64,000 nucleotides of DNA from AG25 sp035518815 (GTDB lineage: Bacteria; Gemmatimonadota; Gemmatimonadetes; Gemmatimonadales; GWC2-71-9), in NCBI GenBank assembly GCA_035518815.1, contig DATIXG010000095.1, positions 1-64,000 on the forward strand, in the 5' to 3' direction. The notes under the pieces were generated by a model. The model saw only the letters and a program-made list of their open reading frames with translations. It ran no database searches and was not told where the DNA came from. This document shows positions 34,108-42,861 of the stretch, one piece after another (position 1 is the first letter of the stretch; each line of letters starts with the position of its first letter). A program made the position numbers and the translations under genes.

Positions 34108-35547
34108 ATGCGTCCCCTTCTCCTGGAGCTCGTGCCCGCCCCGGACCCGCTCGATGTATGCGGGAAGCTCGCGGGCTTGCCATACCTCACGTTCCTGGAT
34201 AGCGCACGCGCAAACGGGCCACTCGGGCAGCATTCGTTTCTCACGGCCGACCCGGTGGCGCTGGTGCGCAGCACCGGAGCGCTCACCCAGGTGCGGGTGC
34301 CCGCCGCGCGCGGAACGTGGACGCGGGTCGACGCGGATCCCCTGGCGGCTGTGCGCGATCTGTTGGCGCCCTTCCGGGCCAATCCGGTCGACGATCTGCC
34401 GCCGTTTCAAGGCGGAGCGGCGGGCTACCTGGGGTACGACTGGGGCGCAACGCTCGAGCGCATCCCCCGGGCGCGCTACGACGACCGCCACATTCCCGAC
34501 GCCCTGCTGGGCGTCTACGACTGGGTCATCGCGTGGGATCATCCCGCCGGACGGGCGTGGATCATCTCGACCGGGATTCCGGCGCAGGGCGACGCGCGCC
34601 AGGCACGGGCAGCGGAGCGGATGGCGTTTGTGCAGGAGCGCCTGGCAGACGGCAAGCCGGTGCGCCTCAGGCCGCCTGGCGGTCCGCCGGTCCGCGCGTC
34701 CGCTCCCTCCTTTCCCGTGCCCGACCTCCCCGGGGTGCGCTCCAACTTCACGCGCGCCGGATACCTCGAGGCGGTGTCGCGCGTCGTCGAATACATCCGC
34801 GCGGGCGACATCTTCCAGGCGAATTTGTCGCAACGCCTCGAGGCATCCTTCACCGGCACCCCGTTCGCGCTGTACAGCCGGCTGCGGGCCCGCAACCCCG
34901 CCCCGTTCGCTGCATTTCTCGACTTCGACGACGTGGTGATCGCGAGCGCGTCGCCGGAGCGGTTCGTGCGGGTGGCCGAGGGCCGGGTCGAGGCGCGACC
35001 CATCAAGGGCACGCGACCCCGGGGGACGGGGCCCGAGCACGACGCCGCGCTCGCGCTGGCGCTGGTGGAGAGCGACAAGGACCGCGCCGAGAACGTGATG
35101 ATCGTCGATCTCCTGAGGAACGATCTGTCGCGGGTGTGCCGCCCCGGCACCGTCCGTGCGCCGGAGCTGTTCGCCCTCGAACACTATGCCACCGTGCACC
35201 ACCTGGTCTCGACCGTGGTGGGCGACCTCGCCCCCGACCGCGACCCGGCGGACCTGGTGCGCGCCGCCTTCCCCGGCGGATCGATCACGGGGGCCCCGAA
35301 GGTCCGCGCGATGCAGGTCATCGCGGAGCTCGAGCCCACCCGCCGTGGCGTGTATTGCGGCTCGATCGGCTACTGGAGCCTCACTGGCGCGCTGGATGCG
35401 AGCATCGTCATTCGAACGTTCCTCGTGAGCGGCGACACGGTGTACTTCCAGGCGGGGGGTGGGATCGTGGCGGACTCCGATCCCCAAGAGGAATACCGGG
35501 AGACACTCGACAAGGCCCGTGGGCTCGTCGCGGCGCTGGCACCATGA
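34108..35547 (+). CDS. pabB: Aminodeoxychorismate synthase component I
   Basis: Forms aminodeoxychorismate from chorismate, on the way to 4-aminobenzoate, the substrate of RFAP synthase. The 479-residue protein has FQGGAAGYLGYD, GDIFQANLSQR, the ADC-synthase marker lysine K300 in PIKGTRPRG (anthranilate synthases have Ala there), DLLRNDLSRV and GGSITGAPKVRAM. ATG 34108 is chosen; an in-frame GTG at 34099 overlapping the previous stop is equally possible. pabA overlaps its stop. Confidence 0.93.
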   Translation: MRPLLLELVPAPDPLDVCGKLAGLPYLTFLDSARANGPLGQHSFLTADPVALVRSTGALTQVRVPAARGTWTRVDADPLAAVRDLLAPFRANPVDDLPPFQGGAAGYLGYDWGATLERIPRARYDDRHIPDALLGVYDWVIAWDHPAGRAWIISTGIPAQGDARQARAAERMAFVQERLADGKPVRLRPPGGPPVRASAPSFPVPDLPGVRSNFTRAGYLEAVSRVVEYIRAGDIFQANLSQRLEASFTGTPFALYSRLRARNPAPFAAFLDFDDVVIASASPERFVRVAEGRVEARPIKGTRPRGTGPEHDAALALALVESDKDRAENVMIVDLLRNDLSRVCRPGTVRAPELFALEHYATVHHLVSTVVGDLAPDRDPADLVRAAFPGGSITGAPKVRAMQVIAELEPTRRGVYCGSIGYWSLTGALDASIVIRTFLVSGDTVYFQAGGGIVADSDPQEEYRETLDKARGLVAALAP

Positions 35548-36215
35548 TCCTGTTGATCGACAACTACGACTCCTTCGTGTTCAATCTCGCGCGGTATGTG
35601 CGTGAGCTCGGAGATGAGTGTGTGGTGCACCGCCACGACGCCATTACCCTAGATGACATTGCGGCGTGGCAGCCGTCGCATATCATCATCTCCCCAGGGC
35701 CGTGCACGCCGTCCGAAGCGGGAATCTCGGTCGACGTGGTGCGGCGATTCGGGCCCACGACGCCGATCCTCGGCGTCTGCCTGGGGCATCAGTGCATCGG
35801 TGCCGCCTACGGCGCGGGCATTGTGCGGGCAAGACGCCCGATGCACGGCAAGGCTTCGTGCATCGAGCACGATGGCCGTGGTCTCTTTGCCGGCCTCCCC
35901 AATCCCTTCCGGGCCGGGCGCTACCACTCGCTGGTCATCGGGCGGGCCGACCTCCCGCCCCAGCTCCACGTGACCGCCATCGCCGAGGACGGAGAGATCA
36001 TGGCCGTGGCGCATGCGCGCGACCCGGTGGTCGGAGTCCAGTTTCACCCGGAGTCAGTGCTCACCGAGCACGGCTACCGGATGCTGGATACCTTCCTTCG
36101 CGGCGCCGCGGCACGCGGCGAATCACTCCCCGACCGCGCCGACGGCGCGCACTCGCCCGCTCCTGACCCCGCGCGGCCCGCATTCGTGCCCCCGCCCATC
36201 GAGCTGGTTCGGTGA
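35544..36215 (+). CDS. pabA: Aminodeoxychorismate synthase component II (glutamine amidotransferase)
   Basis: Supplies ammonia from glutamine to PabB. The 223-residue class I amidotransferase has ILLIDNYDSFVFNL, the nucleophile C79 in GVCLGHQCIG and the His-Glu pair in GVQFHPESV. A tail of about 30 residues, proline-rich and absent from most PabA proteins, ends the product. It may also serve tryptophan synthesis, but the neighbours are all H4MPT genes. ATG 35544 overlaps pabB by four bases and the next GTG overlaps its stop. Confidence 0.93.
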   Translation: MILLIDNYDSFVFNLARYVRELGDECVVHRHDAITLDDIAAWQPSHIIISPGPCTPSEAGISVDVVRRFGPTTPILGVCLGHQCIGAAYGAGIVRARRPMHGKASCIEHDGRGLFAGLPNPFRAGRYHSLVIGRADLPPQLHVTAIAEDGEIMAVAHARDPVVGVQFHPESVLTEHGYRMLDTFLRGAAARGESLPDRADGAHSPAPDPARPAFVPPPIELVR

Positions 36216-36784
36216 TCATCGAGTCCATCCTCACGACCCAGGACCTGGCGGGCGTCACCAACGTCGCGCCGATGGGGGTGGAATGGGGTGAGGACGAGAT
36301 GGTCATCAAGCCGTTCCTCGAGACCACCACGTTCCGGAACCTGCGCGACAGCGGTATGGCGGTCGTGAACCTCACCGACGACGTCATGTTGTTCGCGGAG
36401 GCCGCGCTCGGCGAGGGACAATTCGCGACGAGCCCTGCGGTCGCCGTGTCCGGCGTTGTGCTGGACGCCGCCTGCTCATGGCGTGAGGTCCGAGTGCGGG
36501 CGCTCGACGCCACGCCGCCGCGCGCGCGGATCACCGCGACCGTGGTTCACCGCGGGATGCGCCGTGAGTTTCTCGGATTCAACCGCGCCCGTCACGCTGT
36601 GATCGAAGCGACGATCCTCGCCACCCGGACACATCTCGTGTCTGCCGACCTCCTGCGCGCCGAGCTCGCGCGTTTGCAGGTGCTAGTGGACAAGACGGCC
36701 GGACCGCGTGAGCGGGAAGCGATGGCCTATGTGAGCGAACGGGTCCGAGCGGCGGCGTCGACGCACCCGTTGCCGGCCCGGTGA
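36212..36784 (+). CDS. DUF447 family protein
   Basis: A 190-residue protein with an FMN-binding split-barrel look: TTQDLAGVTNVAPMGVEW, KPFLETTTFRNL, the DSGMAVVNLTDDV segment and EFLGFNRARHAVIEATILATR. DUF447 genes recur in archaea and in bacterial H4MPT clusters. A flavoprotein reductase in cofactor synthesis is plausible, but no activity is known to me. It is translationally coupled to pabA and mptG through GTGA overlaps. Confidence 0.8.
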   Translation: MIIESILTTQDLAGVTNVAPMGVEWGEDEMVIKPFLETTTFRNLRDSGMAVVNLTDDVMLFAEAALGEGQFATSPAVAVSGVVLDAACSWREVRVRALDATPPRARITATVVHRGMRREFLGFNRARHAVIEATILATRTHLVSADLLRAELARLQVLVDKTAGPREREAMAYVSERVRAAASTHPLPAR

Positions 36785-37737
36785 GCAGCGCCGCGGTATT
36801 CGTCGAGGCGCCGGCGCGGCTGCACTTCGGTGTACTGGACCTCCGCGGCGACCTGGGACGACGCTTCGGCGGCATCGGCGCGGCTGTTCCGTCTCCATCG
36901 CTCCTCCTCGAGGCGGCGCCGGCGGCCACCCTCTCCGTCGATGGCCCGCCCGGGGACGCGGCCCGCGCCGAGGAGTTCGCCCGGCGCTTCCTCGCCCACC
37001 ACGACCTCGGTGGCGCGCGCCTCTGTCTTCATCGCACCATCCCCGCGCACACGGGGCTCGGCTCGGGGACGCAGCTCGCACTCGCCGTTGCCAGAGCCCT
37101 GGCCGAGCTCCACGGGCTGCCCACAGAGGTCACGGGCCTGGCGCGTGCAGTGGACCGAGGGCTGCGATCCGCGGTCGGCACGTGGGCGTTTGCCCACGGC
37201 GGATTCGTGCTCGAGGGTGGCCGCCGGCCGGGGGGCGGAGACGTGGCCCCATTGCTCGCCCACCTGCCCATGCCCCCGGCCTGGCGGTGCGTGATCGTTG
37301 TCCCCCAGGGGAAACCCGGGCTCACGGGTGAGGAGGAGGCGGCTGCTTTCGCCCGGCTCCCCGCTCCGGATGCTCACGCAGTGGAACGAGTTGCCCACCT
37401 CGTGCTCATGCAGCTCTTGCCCGCACTCGCGGAGGCCGACCTCGCTCAGTTCGGCGCTGCCCTCACCAACGTCCAGGAGATTACCGGAGGGTGGTTCGCC
37501 GAGGCGCAGGGCGGGGTGTTCGCACCCGGGGCGAGCGCCGCCCTTGTGCAGGCCCTCAAGGAGTGGGGCGCATGCGGAGTCGGGCAAAGCTCATGGGGGC
37601 CGGCGGTCTACGGGATCGTGCCTGACGCGCCCGCAGCGAGCGCACTGGCTGCGCGGGCACGGCACGCCATCGGGGACAGTGGTGTCGTCTATGAGGGAGG
37701 GTTCAGCGCCACCGGCGCGCGTGTGACCCGGCAGTAG
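36781..37737 (+). CDS. mptG: Beta-ribofuranosylaminobenzene 5'-phosphate synthase
   Basis: The committed step of H4MPT synthesis: 4-aminobenzoate + PRPP to RFAP + CO2 + PPi. The 318-residue GHMP-superfamily protein begins VFVEAPARLHFGVLDLRG and has the phosphate loop TGLGSGTQLALAVARAL, RSAVGTWAFAHGGFVLEGG, and GVGQSSWGPAVYGIV near the end, all RFAP-synthase hallmarks. It is the last gene of the run that starts at the SDR, placed directly after pabB and pabA, which make its substrate. A stem-loop follows its stop. Confidence 0.93.
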   Translation: MSSAAVFVEAPARLHFGVLDLRGDLGRRFGGIGAAVPSPSLLLEAAPAATLSVDGPPGDAARAEEFARRFLAHHDLGGARLCLHRTIPAHTGLGSGTQLALAVARALAELHGLPTEVTGLARAVDRGLRSAVGTWAFAHGGFVLEGGRRPGGGDVAPLLAHLPMPPAWRCVIVVPQGKPGLTGEEEAAAFARLPAPDAHAVERVAHLVLMQLLPALAEADLAQFGAALTNVQEITGGWFAEAQGGVFAPGASAALVQALKEWGACGVGQSSWGPAVYGIVPDAPAASALAARARHAIGDSGVVYEGGFSATGARVTRQ

Positions 37738-37747
37738 CGATTCGTGG

Positions 37748-37773
37748 CTTGGGACGCCTTGCGTCCCCCCAAG
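37748..37773 (+). terminator. Stem-loop between mptG and xoxF
   Basis: A perfect GGGACGC-CTT-GCGTCCC hairpin (37751-37767), extendable by CTT/AAG outside a small CCC bulge. It begins 11 bases after the mptG stop and contains the -35 box of the predicted xoxF promoter, so it may end the upstream operon, act as an operator, or both. There is no T-run. Confidence 0.45.
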
Positions 37774-37787
37774 CGGGCCGGTATAAC
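37759..37787 (+). promoter_or_regulatory. Predicted promoter of xoxF
   Basis: TTGCGT (37759-37764) and a near-consensus TATAAC (37782-37787) are exactly 17 bases apart. The predicted transcript start is near 37794, about 18 bases before ATG 37812. The -35 lies inside the right arm of a strong stem-loop, which could couple promoter access to a regulator. No operator protein is identifiable nearby. Confidence 0.5.
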
Positions 37788-37811
37788 CAGGCAAGCCAGA
37801 TGAGGTCGGCT

Positions 37812-39608
37812 ATGGATCCGTCCAAGCTCGCGTCTTCGGGGAGCGTCGCGGGCCTGCTCCTGGTCGCGGCGGCAACCGCCGCGGCGCAGGGTGCGGCCCC
37901 AGCCCCATCCCAGCCTCTGACCGTCGGCGAGTGGACCATGGCGGGACGAACTCCCGACCTGCAGCGCTACAGTCCCCTCACCCAGATCAACCGCGCGAAC
38001 GTGAAGAGTCTGAAGGTGGCGTGGCAGTTCTCCACCGGGGTCCTGCGCGGCCACGAGGGCGCTCCCCTGGTGATCGGGACCATGATGTACGTCCACACGC
38101 CCTTTCCCAACATCGTGTACGCGCTCGATCTGACGAAGCCCGGGGCGCCGATGATTTGGAAGCATGTGCCCGCCCAACCCGCTGAGGCGATTCCGATTGA
38201 CTGTTGCGACCGGGTGAACCGGGGGCTCGCCTACCACCCCAGCGGCAAGCTGTTCATCGAGCTCCTCGCGGGCGATCTGCTCGCCCTCGATGCGAAAACC
38301 GGCAAGCAACTTTGGCGCGTCCCCAACGCGGATTACAAGACCGGCTCCACCATGACGAATGCCCCGATCGTCATCAAGGATCTCGTGATCGCGGGCATTT
38401 CCGGCGGCGAGTTCGGGGTGCGCGGGCGGGTGACCGCGTACGACGTCAATACCGGCAAGGAGGTCTGGCGCGCCTACAGCACCGGACCTGATGCCGACGT
38501 GAAGATCACCGCGCCCGCCAACCAGTTCTACGAGTCGATGAAGGGGAAGGATCTGGGCGTCAGCACATGGCAGGCCGACGAGTGGATGCGGGGCGGTGGG
38601 ACGACCTCGGGTTGGTACTCCTACGACCCGGCGCTGAATCTCTTCTATTACGGCTCCGGCAACCCGGGCACGTGGAACCCCGATCAGCGCCCCGGTGCCA
38701 ATAAGTGGTCCATGACCATCTTCGCCCGCAATCCGGATGACGGGCAGGCGAAGTGGGCCTACCAGATGACGCCCCATGACGAATGGGGTTACGACGGCGT
38801 CAACGAGAACGTCCTGGTCGACCTCGCCATGGGCGGCAAGCCGGTGAAGGCGCTGGTGCACTTCGATCGGAATGGCTTCGGTTACACGCTCGACCGCACG
38901 AACGGCAAGGTGCTCGTGGCCGAGCCGTTCGGTCCCGTGAACTGGGCCTCGAAGATCGATCTCGCGACCGGGGTCCCCGTGCGGAACCAGCAGTACGGGA
39001 CCACCTCGAAGAAGAACACCGAGGGCATCTGCCCGGCGGCGATCGGGTTCAAGGACCAGCAGCCTTCGGCTTACTCGCCGCAGACCGGCTGGTTCTACGT
39101 GCCCGTCAACAACATCTGTATGGACTACGAGGGCGTGGAAGTGAAGTACTCGGCAGGCCAGCCGTATGTCGGCGCGATCGTGCGGATGTTCCCGGGCCCC
39201 GGCAGCAACCGCGGCCGCTTCATCGCCTGGGATCCGACGTTGGGCAAGGTGAAGTGGGAGATCAGGGAGAACCTGGCCGCGTACGGCGGCGCCCTCACCA
39301 CGGCCGGCGGCATCGTGTTCTACGGCACCATGGAGGGATGGCTCAAGGCCGTCGACCAGAAGACCGGTGAGGTCCTGTGGCAGTTCAAGACAGGCTCAGG
39401 CATCATCGGCAACCCGATCTCGTTTCTCGGACCGGACGCGAAGCAGTACGTCGCGGTGTTGTCCGGGATCGGTGGGTGGGCGGGCATCGGCGTGGCTGCA
39501 GGGATCGGCAACGACGATCCCACCGCTGGGCTGGGCGCGCTGGGTGCGTTCCCCGATGCGGGCAACTTCAGTAACCAGGGTGGCATTCTGACCGTCTTCT
39601 CGCTCTAG
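37812..39608 (+). CDS. xoxF: PQQ-dependent, lanthanide-type methanol dehydrogenase (XoxF-like), catalytic Asp replaced
   Basis: Periplasmic quinoprotein oxidising methanol to formaldehyde. The 598-residue protein starts at ATG 37812 (GAGG 6 bases upstream; an in-frame ATG at 37800 is possible) with a signal peptide ending AAAQG. It has the adjacent cysteines C131-C132, the beta-propeller tryptophan docking repeats, and lanthanide-ligand positions E200 (GGEFGVRG), N284 (GSGNPG) and D328. XoxF enzymes read D-Y-D at 326-328, where the first Asp is the catalytic base; here it is G326-Y-D328 (codon GGT). D328 marks it as XoxF type rather than MxaF, which has Ala there. No xoxG cytochrome or xoxJ gene follows. 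Confidence 0.9.
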   Translation: MDPSKLASSGSVAGLLLVAAATAAAQGAAPAPSQPLTVGEWTMAGRTPDLQRYSPLTQINRANVKSLKVAWQFSTGVLRGHEGAPLVIGTMMYVHTPFPNIVYALDLTKPGAPMIWKHVPAQPAEAIPIDCCDRVNRGLAYHPSGKLFIELLAGDLLALDAKTGKQLWRVPNADYKTGSTMTNAPIVIKDLVIAGISGGEFGVRGRVTAYDVNTGKEVWRAYSTGPDADVKITAPANQFYESMKGKDLGVSTWQADEWMRGGGTTSGWYSYDPALNLFYYGSGNPGTWNPDQRPGANKWSMTIFARNPDDGQAKWAYQMTPHDEWGYDGVNENVLVDLAMGGKPVKALVHFDRNGFGYTLDRTNGKVLVAEPFGPVNWASKIDLATGVPVRNQQYGTTSKKNTEGICPAAIGFKDQQPSAYSPQTGWFYVPVNNICMDYEGVEVKYSAGQPYVGAIVRMFPGPGSNRGRFIAWDPTLGKVKWEIRENLAAYGGALTTAGGIVFYGTMEGWLKAVDQKTGEVLWQFKTGSGIIGNPISFLGPDAKQYVAVLSGIGGWAGIGVAAGIGNDDPTAGLGALGAFPDAGNFSNQGGILTVFSL

Positions 39609-39623
39609 GCGCGCACGCCGCCG

Positions 39624-40955
39624 CTATTTCCCTACGCAGAAGGTCGAGAAAACGCGGTCCAGCACGTCGTCCGGGGTCACGGCACCGATCAGCTCGTCCA
39701 GCGCCCCCATTGCCGCCCGCAGGTGCGTAACGGCAGCCACCGTATCCACGCAGGCCGCGCGCGCGGCCTCGAACGCTTCGACTTCGCTCAGCGCGCGCTC
39801 GAGCGCCGTCCTGTGCCGCGCCCGCGTCAGCACGGGCTCCAGGTCTCCCTGAGCCAGCAGTCCCCCGAACGCGACCTCAGCGAGCTTCTTCTTGAGATCA
39901 TCGAGGCCTTCACCGGTCACCGCGGATACACGCGGGAAGGGGGAGGAGGGAAACGCGGCGGGTAGGTCGGCCTTCGTGTGCACCGTCACCACTGGTGCCT
40001 GGCACTGCGCCAGGAACTCCTCGCGGGCAGCCTCATCCCCGCCTGCTGCGCAATAGAGAATGAGATCGGCCGCGCCGAGATACTTGCGGCTCACCTCGAT
40101 GCCGAGCCGCTCGATACGATCCTCGCTCTCCCGCAGTCCGGCCGTGTCCACGAGACGGAACGGGAATCCCTCGAGGACGGCGGCTGCCTCGATCGCGTCC
40201 CGCGTCGTGCCGGGCACCTCGGTCACGATTGCACGCTCGCGGCCCAGCAGCGCGTTGAACAGGGATGACTTGCCGGCGTTGGGGCGGCCTGCGATGACAA
40301 GGAGTGCCCCCTCGCGCAGCCGCTCGCCGTCGGGCGCCGTGCGCACGAGGTGCGCGAGCCGCTCCCGGACGCCGCGCGCCCCGCGCGTCACGCGCTCCGT
40401 CTCCACGGGACCATCGTCTTCCTCCGGAAAGTCGATGTCGTAAGCGATCAGCGCTTCCAGGTCGAGGAGGTCGGTGCGGAGCGCCGCCAACCGCTCCGAC
40501 AGGCCGCGGTCGAGCTGCTGCAGCGCCTGGCGTCGCTGCGCGGGCGCTCCCGCGTCGATCAGGTCGGCCGTCGCCTCGGCCTGGAGAAGGTCCAGCTTGC
40601 CGTTCAGTACGGCCCGGCGCGTGAACTCACCGGGTGCGGCCGGGCGCGCGCCCGCGGCGACAAATGCGGCCACCGCGCCCGCAGCCACCACCAGCCCGCC
40701 ATGCGTGAACACTTCGACCATGTCCTCACCGGTGTAGGAGCGGGGACCCGCGTAGCGCACCGCGAGTGAGCGGTCGATGGTTTCGCTGGTTACGGGGTGG
40801 ACGACGCGCGCCTGGACCACCGTGCGTGGCCCGTCCGGAAACGGCTGGAGGCAGCGGCTCGCAACCGCGTTCACCCCCGCCCCCGAGAGACGAATCGCCG
40901 CCAGTGCGGCCCGGCCGGGAGGGGTGGCGAGCGCCACGATCGGATCGGACAACAC
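39624..40955 (-). CDS. mnmE: tRNA uridine-5-carboxymethylaminomethyl modification GTPase MnmE
   Basis: With MnmG it modifies U34 of tRNAs. The 443-residue product has the N-terminal tetrahydrofolate-binding domain (PIVALATPPGRAALAAIRLSG, SYTGEDMVEVFTHGG), the G domain with GRPNAGKSSLFNALLG, GTTRDAI, DTAG and HTKAD, and the C-terminal FCVGK (usually FCIGK) that carries the catalytic Cys. GTG 40955 is the start, 22 bases after yidC. Order rpmH-rnpA-yidD-yidC-mnmE is the classic origin-flanking operon. xoxF converges on its 3' end with a 15-base gap. Confidence 0.97.
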   Translation of the reverse strand: MLSDPIVALATPPGRAALAAIRLSGAGVNAVASRCLQPFPDGPRTVVQARVVHPVTSETIDRSLAVRYAGPRSYTGEDMVEVFTHGGLVVAAGAVAAFVAAGARPAAPGEFTRRAVLNGKLDLLQAEATADLIDAGAPAQRRQALQQLDRGLSERLAALRTDLLDLEALIAYDIDFPEEDDGPVETERVTRGARGVRERLAHLVRTAPDGERLREGALLVIAGRPNAGKSSLFNALLGRERAIVTEVPGTTRDAIEAAAVLEGFPFRLVDTAGLRESEDRIERLGIEVSRKYLGAADLILYCAAGGDEAAREEFLAQCQAPVVTVHTKADLPAAFPSSPFPRVSAVTGEGLDDLKKKLAEVAFGGLLAQGDLEPVLTRARHRTALERALSEVEAFEAARAACVDTVAAVTHLRAAMGALDELIGAVTPDDVLDRVFSTFCVGK

Positions 40956-40977
40956 CCGCGCTTCCCTCCCCCGCGAG

Positions 40978-42624
40978 CTAGGTGCGGCCGCTCCGCCGCA
41001 GCCGGCGCTGCGCGATGAAGTACTGCTGCGGAATGCTGAACAGGTTCGACACGGCGTAGTACAGGTTCAGCCCGGCCGCAAAACGCATGAACAGGACGGT
41101 CATGAAGATCGGCATGAAGTACAGCATCATCTTGGCCTGCGGATTCGGCGGCATGCCGATCTGGCCCACCTTCGAGAGCACGAACATCGATAGCCCCATG
41201 ATGATGGGCAGCACGAAGTAGGGATCGGCCCGGGACAGGTCGGGCAGCCAGAGGAACGGCACGCCGCGGAACTCGATCGTGTTCGCGAACACGAAGAACA
41301 GCGCGAACAACACCGGCATCGGCAGGAGCATCGGAAGGCACCCGCCGAAGGGGTTTACCTGATGCTCCTTGTAAATCTTGAGCATCTCCCGCTGCAGGCG
41401 CTCCGGATCGTCTTTGTACTTGTCCTGCGTGCTCTTCATGAGCGGCGCCACGGCTTGCATCCGCAGACTCGACTCCATGGCCCGCTGATTGAGCGGCCAC
41501 AGCAGCACCCGCACGAACACTCCGAAGATGACGAGCACCCAGCCGTACGCGAGGCTCAACCGCTCGTGCATCCACAGCAGGATGTTCATCACCAGAATCG
41601 ACACGGGCTGGATGAGGGTGCGGAGGACGCCGCCGTACGGGTTCGCATCGTCGAGATCGTGGCCGACCTTGGCGAGCCGCCGGTACTCGAGCGGGCCCGC
41701 GAAGATCTGGAAGCGGAACGCGCCCGCTTGTGCCACGGGCAGTGTCACCGCGGTCGCGCAGTGCGTCGCGTTCTTGCCGTCGCGCGCGCCGCCGACCGCG
41801 AGCGTGCCGGCGAAACGGGTCTGGTTCTCGTCGAGTGCCAGTGCGGCAAGCAGGAAGTATTTCGACTTGAGCCCCACCCACTCGAAAGGCCCGTCCAGGA
41901 CCTTCACCTCTCCCGGCTTGATGGAGGAAAACGCGGTGCCTTGCGTCTTCCCGGCTTTCGTGACGACCGCGAAATGACGGAAGTCGTCAGCAGAGTCCGC
42001 CTCGACCGACCGCAACCCGTCCCCCAGCCCGACGACGAGTACCGCGCCCGCAGGACCGAGACCGCTGACCTTGCCGTCCACCTCGAACCGGTAGCCGTCC
42101 GGCGCGAAGATGTAGTCGAGCGTAACGCGCGCCCCTTCCCGCTCGGCCGACAGCGACAGGCGTGCGCTGTCGCCACCAACCGTGACAGCGCGCGCGCTGG
42201 GCACAAAGCGCCAGTCCGTCAGTGCGACCGTGTCGCTCCCCGCGACGAGCCGGGGCGCGAGCGCGGGGCGGCCGCGCGGGATCAGATCCACGTGGCGCCC
42301 GCTGTCGCTCGGCGCAAACGACCGGTACTGGAGCAGTTCCGCGCTGACCAGCGCCCCTCCCGCCGTGCTGAACCCATACCGGTAGAGCGACGAGGTGACC
42401 CACACCGTCTCGGGGGGCACGGCCTCGAGGGGGCCGGCTCGGCGCCCGGCGGTCCGCTCCGGAACCGGAACGAGCGACGCCCCTGTGGGTGCCTGCTGCG
42501 CGGTGTCGGGCGTGCCGGACGTCGCCGGGTGCCGCGGAGGCATCTTCTTGGGAGGAAACAAGATGCTCGGCAGGATGGCGATCAAGAGCGCCAGCACGAA
42601 TGCGAGGATGACGCGTCGTTCCAC
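40978..42624 (-). CDS. yidC: Membrane protein insertase YidC
   Basis: Inserts membrane proteins alone or with SecYEG. The 548-residue Gram-negative-type YidC has an N-terminal membrane anchor (VILAFVLALLIAILPSILF), a large periplasmic domain (about 60-340) and the conserved insertase core with NQRAMESSLRMQAVAPLM, QVNPFGGCLPMLLPMPVLFALF and IPQQYF near the end. The large periplasmic domain indicates a diderm bacterium. GTG 42624 starts 9 bases after yidD. Confidence 0.96.
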   Translation of the reverse strand: MERRVILAFVLALLIAILPSILFPPKKMPPRHPATSGTPDTAQQAPTGASLVPVPERTAGRRAGPLEAVPPETVWVTSSLYRYGFSTAGGALVSAELLQYRSFAPSDSGRHVDLIPRGRPALAPRLVAGSDTVALTDWRFVPSARAVTVGGDSARLSLSAEREGARVTLDYIFAPDGYRFEVDGKVSGLGPAGAVLVVGLGDGLRSVEADSADDFRHFAVVTKAGKTQGTAFSSIKPGEVKVLDGPFEWVGLKSKYFLLAALALDENQTRFAGTLAVGGARDGKNATHCATAVTLPVAQAGAFRFQIFAGPLEYRRLAKVGHDLDDANPYGGVLRTLIQPVSILVMNILLWMHERLSLAYGWVLVIFGVFVRVLLWPLNQRAMESSLRMQAVAPLMKSTQDKYKDDPERLQREMLKIYKEHQVNPFGGCLPMLLPMPVLFALFFVFANTIEFRGVPFLWLPDLSRADPYFVLPIIMGLSMFVLSKVGQIGMPPNPQAKMMLYFMPIFMTVLFMRFAAGLNLYYAVSNLFSIPQQYFIAQRRLRRSGRT

Positions 42625-42633
42625 GATCGCCCC

Positions 42634-42861
42634 TCAGGGCACGGGGTCGTACCCGCCGGGGTGGAGCGGGTGGCAGCGGAGAATGCGCCGGGCGCCGAGC
42701 CAGCAGCCCTTGAGAGCCCCATAGCGGTCGACGGCCTCGAGGGTGTAGTGCGAGCACGTCGGCGTGAAGCGGCACTGTGTCACCACCAGGTGGGCGAGCG
42801 ACACCTGGTACGCGCGGATCAGCGACATCGCGACGAGCCGCGGCCAGCGGAGCGGGTTCAC
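42634..42861 (-). CDS. yidD: Membrane protein insertion efficiency factor YidD
   Basis: Small membrane-associated helper of YidC. The 75-residue protein has the family core LIRAYQVSLAHL, the Cys motif CRFTPTCSHYTLEA, and GCWLGARRILRCHPLHPGGYDPVP. GTG 42861 overlaps the rnpA stop by four bases; an internal ATG (MSLIRAY) is the alternative start. A longer frame reading into rnpA is not supported. Confidence 0.93.
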   Translation of the reverse strand: MNPLRWPRLVAMSLIRAYQVSLAHLVVTQCRFTPTCSHYTLEAVDRYGALKGCWLGARRILRCHPLHPGGYDPVP

